A stretch of 59,423 nt of DNA, from assembly GCA_023412715.1 (NCBI GenBank), contig JAEZCC010000019.1, positions 1-59,423 of the forward strand. Direction: 5' to 3'. How positions within the stretch are numbered: position 1 is the stretch's first letter; the number at the start of each line of letters is the position of its first letter. The position numbers and the translations under genes were made by a program. The stretch comes from Bacillota bacterium (GTDB lineage Bacteria > Bacillota > Clostridia > Oscillospirales > Acutalibacteraceae). Positions 24,963 through 33,610 of the stretch are shown piece after piece. The notes beneath the pieces are model-generated. The model was not told the DNA's origin. It saw only the letters and a program-made list of their open reading frames with translations, and searched no databases.

Positions 24963-27900
24963 ATGAAAACTGGCAGAAGAGCACTTTCGGCCGTCATGGC
25001 CGTTTCTTTCCTGGTCACAGGTTTTCTGTGCCCCGTCGCGGTGCGGGCGGACACCGGCAGTCTTCCCGCGGCGGGGACGCAAGTTAAGCTGTATCTGCGT
25101 TCGATCGGCGATTCGATTGACAATACCGGCGACCTTTCCTTCTCGGCCGGCGCAGCGCCGACCGCCGACACAATACCGTCGGCCAACGGCGGCAATTACG
25201 ACGGCTCGCCGAAAGATCCGGACACGTATGAGTTTTCCGGCCTGGCGGCAACCTACGACGGTTCCCTGACAACGCAGCTTCAGGCATACCTCAACTCCCT
25301 TTCCGCCGGCAACGGCATACAGATTCAGATCCGGTACGATTTCAACGGCGACGGCAAGGACGACGCCCTCCAGTGCTACGGCTATTTTGCAACCGACGGA
25401 TCCTCTACGTCGTGGGAGCAGTACCCGACCTCCGGCCTTGCCACCTACGGGACCATGGCGGACTTTGCCGGCGGCACCGTAAAGGTGCAGGTCTGGAACG
25501 CAATTGGGAACGGCGCCTCGCAGATATCCGTCGATTCGCCGTCGGACCGCCAGTCGTATGTAACGCTGCCGTTCCGGTTCCAATCCTATACGGAACCGAC
25601 GCCGCCCGCAACGGGAGTGACGCCGGCAAAGCTTCCCCCCATGCCGGTGCCGGACGCTTACCCTTCTGAGGCCGTCAGCGGCAACTGGAAGAACGAGCTT
25701 GGCGCGGCGGGGCTTTCCTCGACCCCGCAGGCGCCCTACACCGGCAGCGACGGGTATCTTCACATCACCACGCCGCAGGCCGCCATACACAAGGCCTCAA
25801 ATATGACGGGCGCCACCCCCACAAACAGCTGGGAAAGCTCCGTCGTCTTCCAGAGCAACGGGCTTCAGCCGCTGTACACCCTGCCGCTCGCGAGCCAGTG
25901 CCTCCCGGCCGGCCTCGGCGTGGAGATGCCCGGCCTTTCCTACTACAAAGGCACGGACAATAACGTCGAGGTCCTCCGCCAGTACGATGCCGGTTCCACG
26001 GACATGGTCGTCGGCGGAAGCGGCCTGACGGCTTCCGACATCAGCGCCGACAAAATCAGCGACTGGTCCGCGGACATTCTTATGGCTAGCCCGGACGGTT
26101 CAAAAAGCATGAAGGCGACCCTGACCAAAGGCAGCCCTTACATCTATTTCAGCTATGCGAATACGAATCCGCAGATTACATTTTCTTCGGCTCCGCTGAT
26201 CATCTCCGGGGCGGACGGCTCGAGCAATCAACTTGAAATCAGGACGAACGGGCAGTATTACGGGCTGTTCGCCCCGGCGGGCGCGACATGGAGCGGCCTT
26301 GGCACGGCGGCCGTTACCTGCAGCCTTCCGTCCGGCAAAAATTATTTTTCCATCGCGCTGCTTCCCGACGCATCGGCCGACACCTTCCATTACTACGCGG
26401 ATCACGCGTATGCGTTCGTAACGAACACGGAAGTGAGATGGAGATACAACGAATCCGACAGCACCGTCGAAACCTCCTACCTCATCACCACCGAAGCCAG
26501 GGAGGGCACGGACACCGACACCATTACGGCCCTGATCCCGAGCCAATGGTATCAAAACGATTACCTCGGCACGCTTCCCTATACCTATGACTCCATCCGC
26601 GGCGTCATGAAGACGACGTGCGGCACGATGTTCCAGACAAAGCTGTCCTACAGCGGCATCCTCCCCAACTTTCCCGACACGGCGCTTCAGGACGGCGCCG
26701 TAAAGTCGAAAACGCAGACCTATATCAGCGCGCTCGCCTCGGCGTCGCCGCTGATCAGCGGCGATGCCAACAACAGCGGCGATACCTATTATATCGGCAA
26801 GGGGCTCGGCAAAATCGCAAACGCGCTGGCAATCGCCGAGCAGACGGGCGACGCGTCCTCCGCGGACACGTTCGAGCAGGGCCTGAAAGACAAAATCGAC
26901 GACTTCTTCACCTACAGCGGCAGCTCCGACGAAAGCTATTTCTATTACGACGGCAATTGGGGCACCCTCATCGGCTACCCGGCAAGCTTCGGTTCGGACA
27001 ATGAGCTGAACGACCACTATTTCCACTACGGCTATTTCATTTACGCCGCCGCGCAGCTTGCGCTGCGCGACGCGAACTGGGCGTCGGACTCTGAGTACGG
27101 CAAAATGGTGAAACTGCTGATCAAGGACATTGCCAATGCAGACAGGAACGACACCAGATTCCCGTTCCTGCGTAGCTACGACGCCTACGAGGGCCATTCC
27201 TGGGCCTCCGGCGACGCCCCATTCACGGCGGGAAACAACCAGGAATCCTCCTCCGAATGCATCAACGCGTGGGCGGGCATTATCCTGTTCGGCGAGGCGA
27301 CGGGCGACACAAACCTGAGGGATCTCGGCATTTTCCTTTACACAAATGAAACAAACGACGTCAACATGTATAATTTCGACCTGGAAGGCATCACGCACGA
27401 CATCAGGTTCCCGAACGAAGACGCTTCACAGATATGGGGCGCAAAATACAACCACGCGACATGGTGGACCTCCGATCCCATCGAGGCTCACGGCATCAAC
27501 ATGCTCCCTGTGACGGCCTCGTCGTTCTACCTTGGCAAAGACAAGAGCTTTGTCAGGAAAAACTATGATTCCGTCTGGACGGAATACGCGGCCTATGCGG
27601 CCAACGGCGGTTCGGCGCCGGAAACCATGTGGCAGGACATCCTGTGCGAATACTACGCGTTTTACGACCCCGCGGACGCGCTCGGCAAATGGGACGATTC
27701 GGCGGACCCGGAACCCGGCGAGTCCAAAGCGCATACCTATGATTATCTGGAGAGCCTGAACGCACTCGGGACCCCCTGTCCCGACATCACGGCCGATACG
27801 CCGCTTTACGCCGTGTTCGATAAGAACGGCGTAAAAACCTACGCGGCATACAATGCGACAGGTTCGGCCATGACCGTGACCTTCAGCGACGGCACGACAA

Positions 27901-29075
27901 TTGGCGTCCCCGCAAACTCAATGGCCAAAGCCTCAGGCGGCGGGACGGAACAGCAGGTCTCAAAACCGACGTTCAGCGTGCCTTCCGGCACCTACACAAG
28001 CGCGCAGAGCGTGGCGATCAGCTGCGCGACCTCCGGCGCGTCGATCTACTACACGACCGACGGCACGACACCGACGGCTTCGTCCACGCCGTACACTGGG
28101 ACCATTACGGTATCGTCGAGTGAAACAATCAAAGCGATAGCGGTCAGGAGCGGCATGACGGATTCCGCCGTTGCAAGCGCGGCCTACACCATCAGCAGCG
28201 GCAATCCCGGCGGCTTCGCCGTCGGCAGCTTTACGGCCGCCGCCGGCCTTTCCGGCACGACGCTTACGGTGACCCTCGTGCCGGACAGCTCAGGCGACAC
28301 CTGCGCCAACCTGTGGTGGTACAACGGCACGGGCACGCCTACCCTCCTCAGTCAGGCGACGGCGGGCTATCCGGTGAACGGCAAGAACGCCGACGGCAAC
28401 TATGTCGTCACAATCCCGGACGCGGCGATTCCTACGACCAATATCATCTATCTCTACCTTTCCACAAACAGCGGCGACACCGGCTGGGCCCCCGTGACAG
28501 TAGGCAGTTCGTCGGCCGGGCAAACTGCCGCGCCGACGTTTACGCCGGCGGGCGGCACCTATACAAGCGCGCACAGCGTGACGATCAGTTGCGCGACCTC
28601 AGGCGCGTCGATCTACTACACGACCGACGGCACGGTACCGACGGCTTCGTCCACACTGTACACCGGGGCCATCACGGTATCGTCGAGTGAAACGATCAAA
28701 GCGATAGCGGTCAGGAGCGGCATGACGGACTCCGCCGTTGCAAGCGCAGCCTACACCATCAGCAGCGGCAATCCCGGCGGCTCCGCCGTCGGCAGTTTTA
28801 CGGCCGCCGCCGGCCTTTCCGGCACGACGCTTACGGTGACCCTCGTGCCGGACAGCTCAGGCGACACCTGCGCCAATCTGTGGTGGTACAACGGCACGGA
28901 CGTACCCACCCTCCTCAGTCAGGCGACGGCGGGCTACGCGGTGAGCGGCAAGAACGCCGACGGCAACTATGTCGTCACAATCCCGGACGCGGCGATTCCT
29001 TCGACCAACATCATCTATCTCTATCTTTCCACAAACAGCGGCGACACCGGCTGGGTCCCCGTGGCGGTAGGTTAA
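24963..29075 (+). CDS. Secreted GH81 endo-beta-1,3-glucanase with repeated C-terminal modules
   Basis: 1370 residues. Signal peptide (about 1-29, ending VAVRA), a beta-rich N-terminal domain (about 30-215), then a GH81 catalytic domain (about 225-990) with DHYFHYGYFIYAAAQLALRD, the FPFLRSYDAYEGHSWASG block and the catalytic-Glu region GNNQESSSECINAWAGI near 758. The tail has two tandem copies of a pair: a chitobiase-type beta module (YTTDGTTPTASS) plus a 95-residue domain I cannot name (CANLWWYNGT...IYLYLSTNSGDTGW). It cleaves beta-1,3-glucan such as fungal wall glucan, laminarin or callose. The ATG at 24963 follows GAGGGATAAACG. A terminator follows at 29192. Confidence 0.92.
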   Translation: MKTGRRALSAVMAVSFLVTGFLCPVAVRADTGSLPAAGTQVKLYLRSIGDSIDNTGDLSFSAGAAPTADTIPSANGGNYDGSPKDPDTYEFSGLAATYDGSLTTQLQAYLNSLSAGNGIQIQIRYDFNGDGKDDALQCYGYFATDGSSTSWEQYPTSGLATYGTMADFAGGTVKVQVWNAIGNGASQISVDSPSDRQSYVTLPFRFQSYTEPTPPATGVTPAKLPPMPVPDAYPSEAVSGNWKNELGAAGLSSTPQAPYTGSDGYLHITTPQAAIHKASNMTGATPTNSWESSVVFQSNGLQPLYTLPLASQCLPAGLGVEMPGLSYYKGTDNNVEVLRQYDAGSTDMVVGGSGLTASDISADKISDWSADILMASPDGSKSMKATLTKGSPYIYFSYANTNPQITFSSAPLIISGADGSSNQLEIRTNGQYYGLFAPAGATWSGLGTAAVTCSLPSGKNYFSIALLPDASADTFHYYADHAYAFVTNTEVRWRYNESDSTVETSYLITTEAREGTDTDTITALIPSQWYQNDYLGTLPYTYDSIRGVMKTTCGTMFQTKLSYSGILPNFPDTALQDGAVKSKTQTYISALASASPLISGDANNSGDTYYIGKGLGKIANALAIAEQTGDASSADTFEQGLKDKIDDFFTYSGSSDESYFYYDGNWGTLIGYPASFGSDNELNDHYFHYGYFIYAAAQLALRDANWASDSEYGKMVKLLIKDIANADRNDTRFPFLRSYDAYEGHSWASGDAPFTAGNNQESSSECINAWAGIILFGEATGDTNLRDLGIFLYTNETNDVNMYNFDLEGITHDIRFPNEDASQIWGAKYNHATWWTSDPIEAHGINMLPVTASSFYLGKDKSFVRKNYDSVWTEYAAYAANGGSAPETMWQDILCEYYAFYDPADALGKWDDSADPEPGESKAHTYDYLESLNALGTPCPDITADTPLYAVFDKNGVKTYAAYNATGSAMTVTFSDGTTIGVPANSMAKASGGGTEQQVSKPTFSVPSGTYTSAQSVAISCATSGASIYYTTDGTTPTASSTPYTGTITVSSSETIKAIAVRSGMTDSAVASAAYTISSGNPGGFAVGSFTAAAGLSGTTLTVTLVPDSSGDTCANLWWYNGTGTPTLLSQATAGYPVNGKNADGNYVVTIPDAAIPTTNIIYLYLSTNSGDTGWAPVTVGSSSAGQTAAPTFTPAGGTYTSAHSVTISCATSGASIYYTTDGTVPTASSTLYTGAITVSSSETIKAIAVRSGMTDSAVASAAYTISSGNPGGSAVGSFTAAAGLSGTTLTVTLVPDSSGDTCANLWWYNGTDVPTLLSQATAGYAVSGKNADGNYVVTIPDAAIPSTNIIYLYLSTNSGDTGWVPVAVG
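27958..28515 (+). repeat. Tandem repeat unit 1 in the GH81 gene
   Basis: About 560 bases encoding one chitobiase-type module plus one unnamed beta domain. It is over 90% identical by eye to the unit at 28525-29072. Confidence 0.85.
28525..29072 (+). repeat. Tandem repeat unit 2 in the GH81 gene
   Basis: Second copy of the two-domain unit, in direct orientation with unit 1. Long blocks such as TATGTCGTCACAATCCCGGA and ACGCTTACGGTGACCCTCGT are identical in both. The near identity suggests recent duplication. Confidence 0.85.
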
Positions 29076-29191
29076 GCATCCGTCGAACCGGTCTGAACGG
29101 CCATGGCAGCCCTGCCGGTTTCTGAATGCAAACTCCGAATACCGGGCAGCAGGCAGAAGGAATCTCCGGCGCAAAATATGACTATATAATA

Positions 29192-29231
29192 GAAAGGGGC
29201 ATCATCTTTCAGGTGATGCCCCTTTCTTCGT
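29192..29231 (+). terminator. Terminator after the GH81 gene
   Basis: A 13-bp stem GAAAGGGGCATCA/TGATGCCCCTTTC (29192-29204 with 29213-29225) followed by TTCGTTTTG. Confidence 0.8.
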
Positions 29232-29295
29232 TTTGCCGCCGTACGGCAAGAATTGTCGTGAACAGCCGAAAGATATATTTTTTGGTACGGCAATC

Positions 29296-29324
29296 TTGAC
29301 AAGCCGTCTTCGAAATGATAAACT
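29296..29324 (+). promoter_or_regulatory. Promoter of the tRNA pair
   Basis: TTGACA (29296-29301), 17 bases, TAAACT (29319-29324), 20 bases before tRNA-Thr. Confidence 0.6.
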
Positions 29325-29344
29325 ATAAAGGCGCTGTTAAAAAT

Positions 29345-29420
29345 GCTGGCGTAGCTCAGTTGGTAGAGCAGCTGATTTGTAATCAGCAGGTCGGGGGTTC
29401 AAATCCGTCTGCCAGCTCCA
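29345..29420 (+). tRNA. tRNA-Thr (anticodon TGT), CCA encoded
   Basis: Acceptor GCTGGCG pairs with TGCCAGC; D arm GTAGCTCAGTTGGTAGAGCA; anticodon loop TTTGTAA flanked by GCTGA/TCAGC; T arm GGGGGTTCAAATCC. The TGT anticodon reads ACA. The 3' end TCCA includes an encoded CCA. Confidence 0.95.
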
Positions 29421-29471
29421 GTTTCAAATGAAAAGGGGAGCGTTGCTTTTTCCAACAAGGCTCCCGTATAC

Positions 29472-29557
29472 GGAGGAGTTCCAGAGCGGTCAAATGGGGC
29501 AGACTGTAAATCTGTTGCTTTACGGCTTCGATGGTCCGAATCCATCCTCCTCCACCA
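29472..29557 (+). tRNA. tRNA-Tyr (anticodon GTA), CCA encoded
   Basis: Acceptor GGAGGAG pairs with CTCCTCC; anticodon loop CTGTAAA gives GTA; the long variable arm (TTGCTTTACGGCTTC) is the class II arm of bacterial tRNA-Tyr; T arm GATGGTCCGAATCCATC. Ends in ACCA. The degraded mobile region begins immediately downstream. Confidence 0.95.
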
Positions 29558-29561
29558 AAAT

Positions 29562-29608
29562 TGACAAACCTATTTTTAAAACATGATTAAAAATGGGTTT
29601 GTCTTTTT
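29562..29608 (+). terminator. Terminator of the tRNA pair
   Basis: GACAAACCTATTTTTAA pairs with TTAAAAATGGGTTTGTC, 17 bp with one G-T pair, followed by TTTTTC. Confidence 0.8.
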
Positions 29609-29774
29609 CTATGCCAAAATCAAGCGTATTGCACATCAAATCGGCGATGTGATTAGTTAATAAGCACAATGGCTTGATATGGAATTAAGAGCAAAGGTCA
29701 ATGCGAAGGGACAATGAAAAATGGTCAGAAATTAAAACATTATAATAATAATGTTTAGAAAAGGAGCGATTACG

Positions 29775-30439
29775 ATGAGAGCGGTACAAGGAATCTTCTA
29801 TGGACGGATTTGCTATGGATACATCAGAGAACAATCTGGACAAGTACTTGTGGATGAGCAGCAGGCAACAACCGTCGTCATGATATTTGACCGATATCTC
29901 CGCGGTGACAGTCTTGCCGGGATTGCCGATTTTCTGTCCCGACAGAGAATTCAATCTCCTTCCGGCAATATGCAATGGACACGCGCAGCAATCGATAAAT
30001 TGCTCTCAAACCCGAAATACGTTCCGCATATAGTCAGTCCTGAAAAGTTCCTGAAGGTTCAAGAAGAAAAGATAAAACGCTCCAATCAGGAAATGAGCGG
30101 AGACGGTATACAGAGGAAGGCCACCCGGTACAGTTCGAAGAACGTACTGAGCGGCCTTTTAGTTTGCGGCGAATGCGGTGCAGACTACCGGAGGATCACC
30201 CGCCCCACCGGTGAGGTGGTTTGGAGATGCGCAAACAGGGTAGAGCATGGACACGATATATGCAGGTATTCCCCAGCATTCCAGAGGCTGATGTTATCGA
30301 TTTCATCTGCAGACTCCTTGACCTTGAGCAGTTTGACCCGCCATCCGTCAAAGATTCGCTGGAGACAATCTCCATCAATCGTAAGGGGAAAATGATCCCG
30401 AAGTTTAAACCGATCTATAATCTGTCGATTGCCCTATGA
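29775..30439 (+). pseudogene. Frameshifted recombinase-domain protein (lacks a resolvase domain)
   Basis: The first frame (29775-30395) gives MRAVQGIFYGRICYGYIREQ, a Recombinase domain with SLAGIADFLSRQRIQSPSG, and a zinc ribbon (LVCGECGADYRR...WRCANRVEHG). After ICRYSP the natural continuation SIPEADVIDFICRLLDLEQF is found only in the next frame, ending at 30439 (PIYNLSIAL). One missing C in the CCCC run near 30268 explains the shift. No catalytic-serine domain is present, so even unshifted it would be an accessory recombinase. The ATG follows AAGGAG by eight bases. It may be a true mutation or a homopolymer sequencing error. Confidence 0.75.
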
Positions 30440-30501
30440 ATCCGGCAGGTTTTAAGGTATAATATTCCTGAACAACTTGATTGCAAAGGAATGGCCGGAA
30501 A

Positions 30502-31089
30502 ATGGATGACGTCCGAGAAAAGGCTCAGAATCACATCGCCTACGAAACCGCGAAAATAAAGTTTCTGGATACGCTTCTGTCGAGGGGCCTGATCTCTCAG
30601 GACGAGTATGAAAGAGCCGACCTTTACCTATATGAGCACTATAAAATCAGTGAGGTTCCCGATGCCCTTCCCCCGCTGGTCGATCCGAAACTTCTTCAAG
30701 ACAAGAGAAGCAAAAAGACCCTGGATTCTCAGTATGTGTCGATGACAGAACTTGCCCGGCAATATCATGGGGAAGCAGCGCCCAGCTATGTGATCCAAAG
30801 CTGGATGCGCAGCATGAACACAATTGAACTTCTGCACTTATGGGAGCAGAAAAATAATCCGCTTTTTCAGGAAGAAGGATATACCGCTCTTGTAAGCGCT
30901 GCGGAATCCGGCGGCTTCACGATAACCCCAAAGCAGTGGATCGACAAAACCGGTTCTGTCGGTATCCGGTCTAATCAGGGAAAGAACGGCGGCACTTTTG
31001 CGCATCCTGAAATTGCCTGCGCATTCAAATCCTGGATGTCTCCCGATTTCGAACTCGAAATGATACGAAAATACCGGAATGGGATCTGA
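30502..31089 (+). CDS. KilA-N domain protein
   Basis: 195 residues. The second half matches the KilA-N DNA-binding domain: a YVIQSWMRSMNTIELLHLWE stretch and later ITPKQWIDKTGSVGIRSNQG then GGTFAHPEIACAFKSWMSPD. KilA-N proteins are phage and mobile-element proteins of anti-repressor type. The first half has SHOCT-like ISQDEYERADLYLYEHY. The protein stops soon after the domain core (EMIRKYRNGI), while another frame continues with PEWDLIKARAAAERK, so a C-terminal frameshift is possible. The start is uncertain: ATG at 30502 after AAGGA, or TTG at 30481. Confidence 0.75.
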   Translation: MDDVREKAQNHIAYETAKIKFLDTLLSRGLISQDEYERADLYLYEHYKISEVPDALPPLVDPKLLQDKRSKKTLDSQYVSMTELARQYHGEAAPSYVIQSWMRSMNTIELLHLWEQKNNPLFQEEGYTALVSAAESGGFTITPKQWIDKTGSVGIRSNQGKNGGTFAHPEIACAFKSWMSPDFELEMIRKYRNGI

Positions 31090-31124
31090 TCAAAGCAAGG
31101 GCGGCCGCAGAAAGGAAAATTAAA

Positions 31125-31316
31125 ATGGGTGATGAAGCATCTGTCCAAAAGGAAAGCATGGAACGGTTGAGCAGGATACTGCGCGAGGACGAAGAGAAGC
31201 GACGGAACGGTCAAAAAGTGTATTCCGTTGAAGAAACCGTCTCCATGATGAGGAAGGTAGTCAAGGAAGTCTCGGATAAAAAATCGCACTGCCAGACTGA
31301 TGAAAACAATAAATAA
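31125..31316 (+). CDS. Small charged protein of a recombinase-linked operon
   Basis: 63 residues (MGDEASVQKESMERLSRILR at the start), highly charged and predicted alpha-helical, with a good ribosome site (AAAGGA) nine bases upstream. The frame is open upstream without a start codon (PEWDLIKARAAAERKIK), so it may once have been the tail of the preceding gene. It overlaps the possible early start of the recombinase gene. No function recognised. Confidence 0.5.
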   Translation: MGDEASVQKESMERLSRILREDEEKRRNGQKVYSVEETVSMMRKVVKEVSDKKSHCQTDENNK

Positions 31317-31332
31317 GGAAGCGTGTCTCATC

Positions 31333-32956
31333 ATGCCCCAAAAGAAAATCATCTCTGTAATTCCGGCAAAATCCGATTTTCTGCCGGGGCAGGGACAAAC
31401 CCACCGCAAGCAGCGCGTTGCCGCCTACTGTCGGGTCAGCACCGATCAGGAAGATCAGGAGTCAAGCTATGAAGCGCAAATTGCCTATTATCATGGACGT
31501 ATCACCAGCAACCCGGAATGGGAATTTGCCGGGATCTTCGCGGACAAAGGGCTCTCGGGAATAAGCGCAAAGAAGCGCCCACAGTTTCTGAAGCTGATGC
31601 AGCTATGCAAAGACGGAAAAATCGATATGGTACTTACAAAATCCATCTCCCGCTTTTCCCGTAACACACTCGATTGTATCCGCTACATCCGTATGCTCAA
31701 GGACAAAGGCATTCCCGTTGTTTTTGAGAAGGAAAACATCAACACCATGGATCCCACGAGTGAGATGATGCTGAGTATACTTGGCAGCTTTGCACAGGCA
31801 GAGAAGTGAATCGCTGAGCAGGAACGTGGCCTGGGGCAAACGCCAGAGCTTTCGGAACGGAAACGTCCCCTTCCATTTTTCCAGGATTCTCGGTTATGAA
31901 AAAGGCGCGGACGGGAATCCAAAGATTGTGCCGGAACAGGCGGAAATTGTAAAAAGAATATTCCAAAGCTACCTCGTCGGTAGCAGCACGACGCAGATCA
32001 AGGCGGAACTGGAGGCAGAGGGTATCCCTTCACCTTCGGGTAAAAACATCTGGTCTGTCGCATCTATCAAGCAGATACTCCGCAATGAAAAATATAAGGG
32101 CGACGCGCTGCTACAGAAGACCTATGTTTCGAATTTTCTGAACAAGAAAAGCGTGAAAAACAACGGGGAGCTTCCCCAGTATTATGTGAGCGATCATCAC
32201 GAGGCCATTATACCGGAGGATATTTTTAACCGAGTTCAGGAGGAAATTGCCCGGCGGAACTGCAAACCCAAATCCGCGATGAAAATCGCCAAAACCGAAA
32301 ATGGGAAATACTCCGGAAAGTATGCGCTTTCGGAGCTTTTGTTCTGCGGCAGATGCGGAACACCTTATCGGCGTGTCACCTGGGCAAGAAATGGGAAGAA
32401 GCGGATTGTCTGGCGCTGTATCAGCCGGCTGGAGCACGGCACGGAATATTGCAAAGATTCTCCTACTATTGAGGAAAGCCGGCTTCATGAGGCAATCATG
32501 AAAGCCATCCAGAGCCTTATCGAGGACGAAAAAGAACTAAAGGAAAATGTCTGGGAAAGCCTGAAAGATGCCCTGAGCGGGGCGACCAATGAATTCAGTC
32601 TCCGGGAAGCAGAGAACCAGCTCAGTGCTTTAAAAGATAAGCTGGCTGGTCTTGCGGAGGCCGGTGTTGAGGCTGACGGCGACATTGAGACCTACAGTGT
32701 ACAATTTAAAGAAACCTTGGGTGAAATAGAAACGCTGGAAAACAGCATTCAAATCCACAAATTGAAAAGCAGCATCGACCAGAATGCCGATCCCCGGTTC
32801 AAGGAAATCATGAACCTTTTGAATGGGGATGAAATTAAGATAGGCGAATATGATGATGTGCTGGTAAGACAGGCTATAAGGAAAATCAAAGTAATGCCGG
32901 CAGACCGGCTGCAAATCACATTTAAGTGTGGCACCGAACTGGAACAAGCACTTTAA
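31333..32956 (+). pseudogene. Large serine recombinase, interrupted by a frameshift
   Basis: Resolvase catalytic domain (AAYCRVSTDQEDQESSYEAQ with the catalytic Ser; then LTKSISRFSRNT), Recombinase domain (HFSRILGYEKGADG...GIPSPSGKNIW), zinc ribbon (LLFCGRCGTPYRRV) and a coiled coil (about 32530-32760) in the right order. The catalytic part stops at 31807-31809 after SILGSFAQAE. Removing one A near 31804 restores ...AESESLSRNVAWGKRQ in the downstream frame. The whole would be about 540 residues, normal for the family. It is likely the integrase of the element beside tRNA-Tyr, now inactive unless the base is a sequencing error. Confidence 0.85.
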
Positions 32957-33098
32957 GAGGACTAATTGAAAAATTGGTTCACCTTATCAGCTTGGATCGC
33001 ATCGAATATCAAAATGCCTCCTCAGAAATTGTCCGTTCAAGTATAGGTCGGATTTCTTTCCTCGAAGTGGCTCTTTTTTAATACAATAATATCTATAA

Positions 33099-33417
33099 TC
33101 ATAGTTTCTTTACCTCGCCGTCTTTAGCAAAGAGCAAGCCTGAATACGCCGGTTCTATATAAACAGTTCCATACGGTTTTCTGTATATCCAGCGATGTTT
33201 TACGGGCGCTACTCATGGTTACCATCGATCCCGACAAGGGTCAGGGGTAGAGGCTCAACATCTTTTTGAGCTTTGCGTCTTCCTCAATTCCATGTCTATT
33301 GATACCAGCGTCGCCAAGTATGATCCTCACATCTTTCACGGTGGTTTTAAATTGGCTACAAAAGGATTCGATGCGTGAGAAATTACGGTGCGTATTACCT
33401 ATAATTAAACCATGCAA
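33099..33417 (-). pseudogene. Relic of a calcineurin-like metallophosphoesterase
   Basis: On the minus strand pieces of one protein occur in three frames: NTHRNFSRIESFCSQFKTT, then VRIILGDAGINRHGIEED, then LTLVGIDGNHE, then IYRKPYGTVYIEPAYSGLLF with AKDGEVKKL before a stop at 33099. The GDAG and GNHE motifs are those of metallophosphoesterases common on phages and integrative elements. At least two frameshifts and an in-frame stop make it clearly dead. Confidence 0.7.
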
Positions 33418-33538
33418 TCATCCTATTATATTATACCATATAAACATGCATGCCCTAAGCATATGGAAAATATATTTCGTATAAGAAGATTGGCGTTTTC
33501 CCTGTGAGTTTTTCATGTTGCATTTTTATGGGTATTTT

Positions 33539-33560
33539 TTGATTAATTTATTGTAATCAA
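33539..33560. promoter_or_regulatory. Inverted repeat upstream of the NdpA-like gene
   Basis: TTGATTA (33539-33545) and TAATCAA (33554-33560) flank eight bases, 50 bases before the start codon, in a very AT-rich region. A possible operator; the rest of 33418-33610 shows no gene. Confidence 0.35.
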
Positions 33561-33610
33561 TCGCTTTATGCAGTAAAATAAAGGCAACTTAAAACATGAG
33601 GTGATATCGT

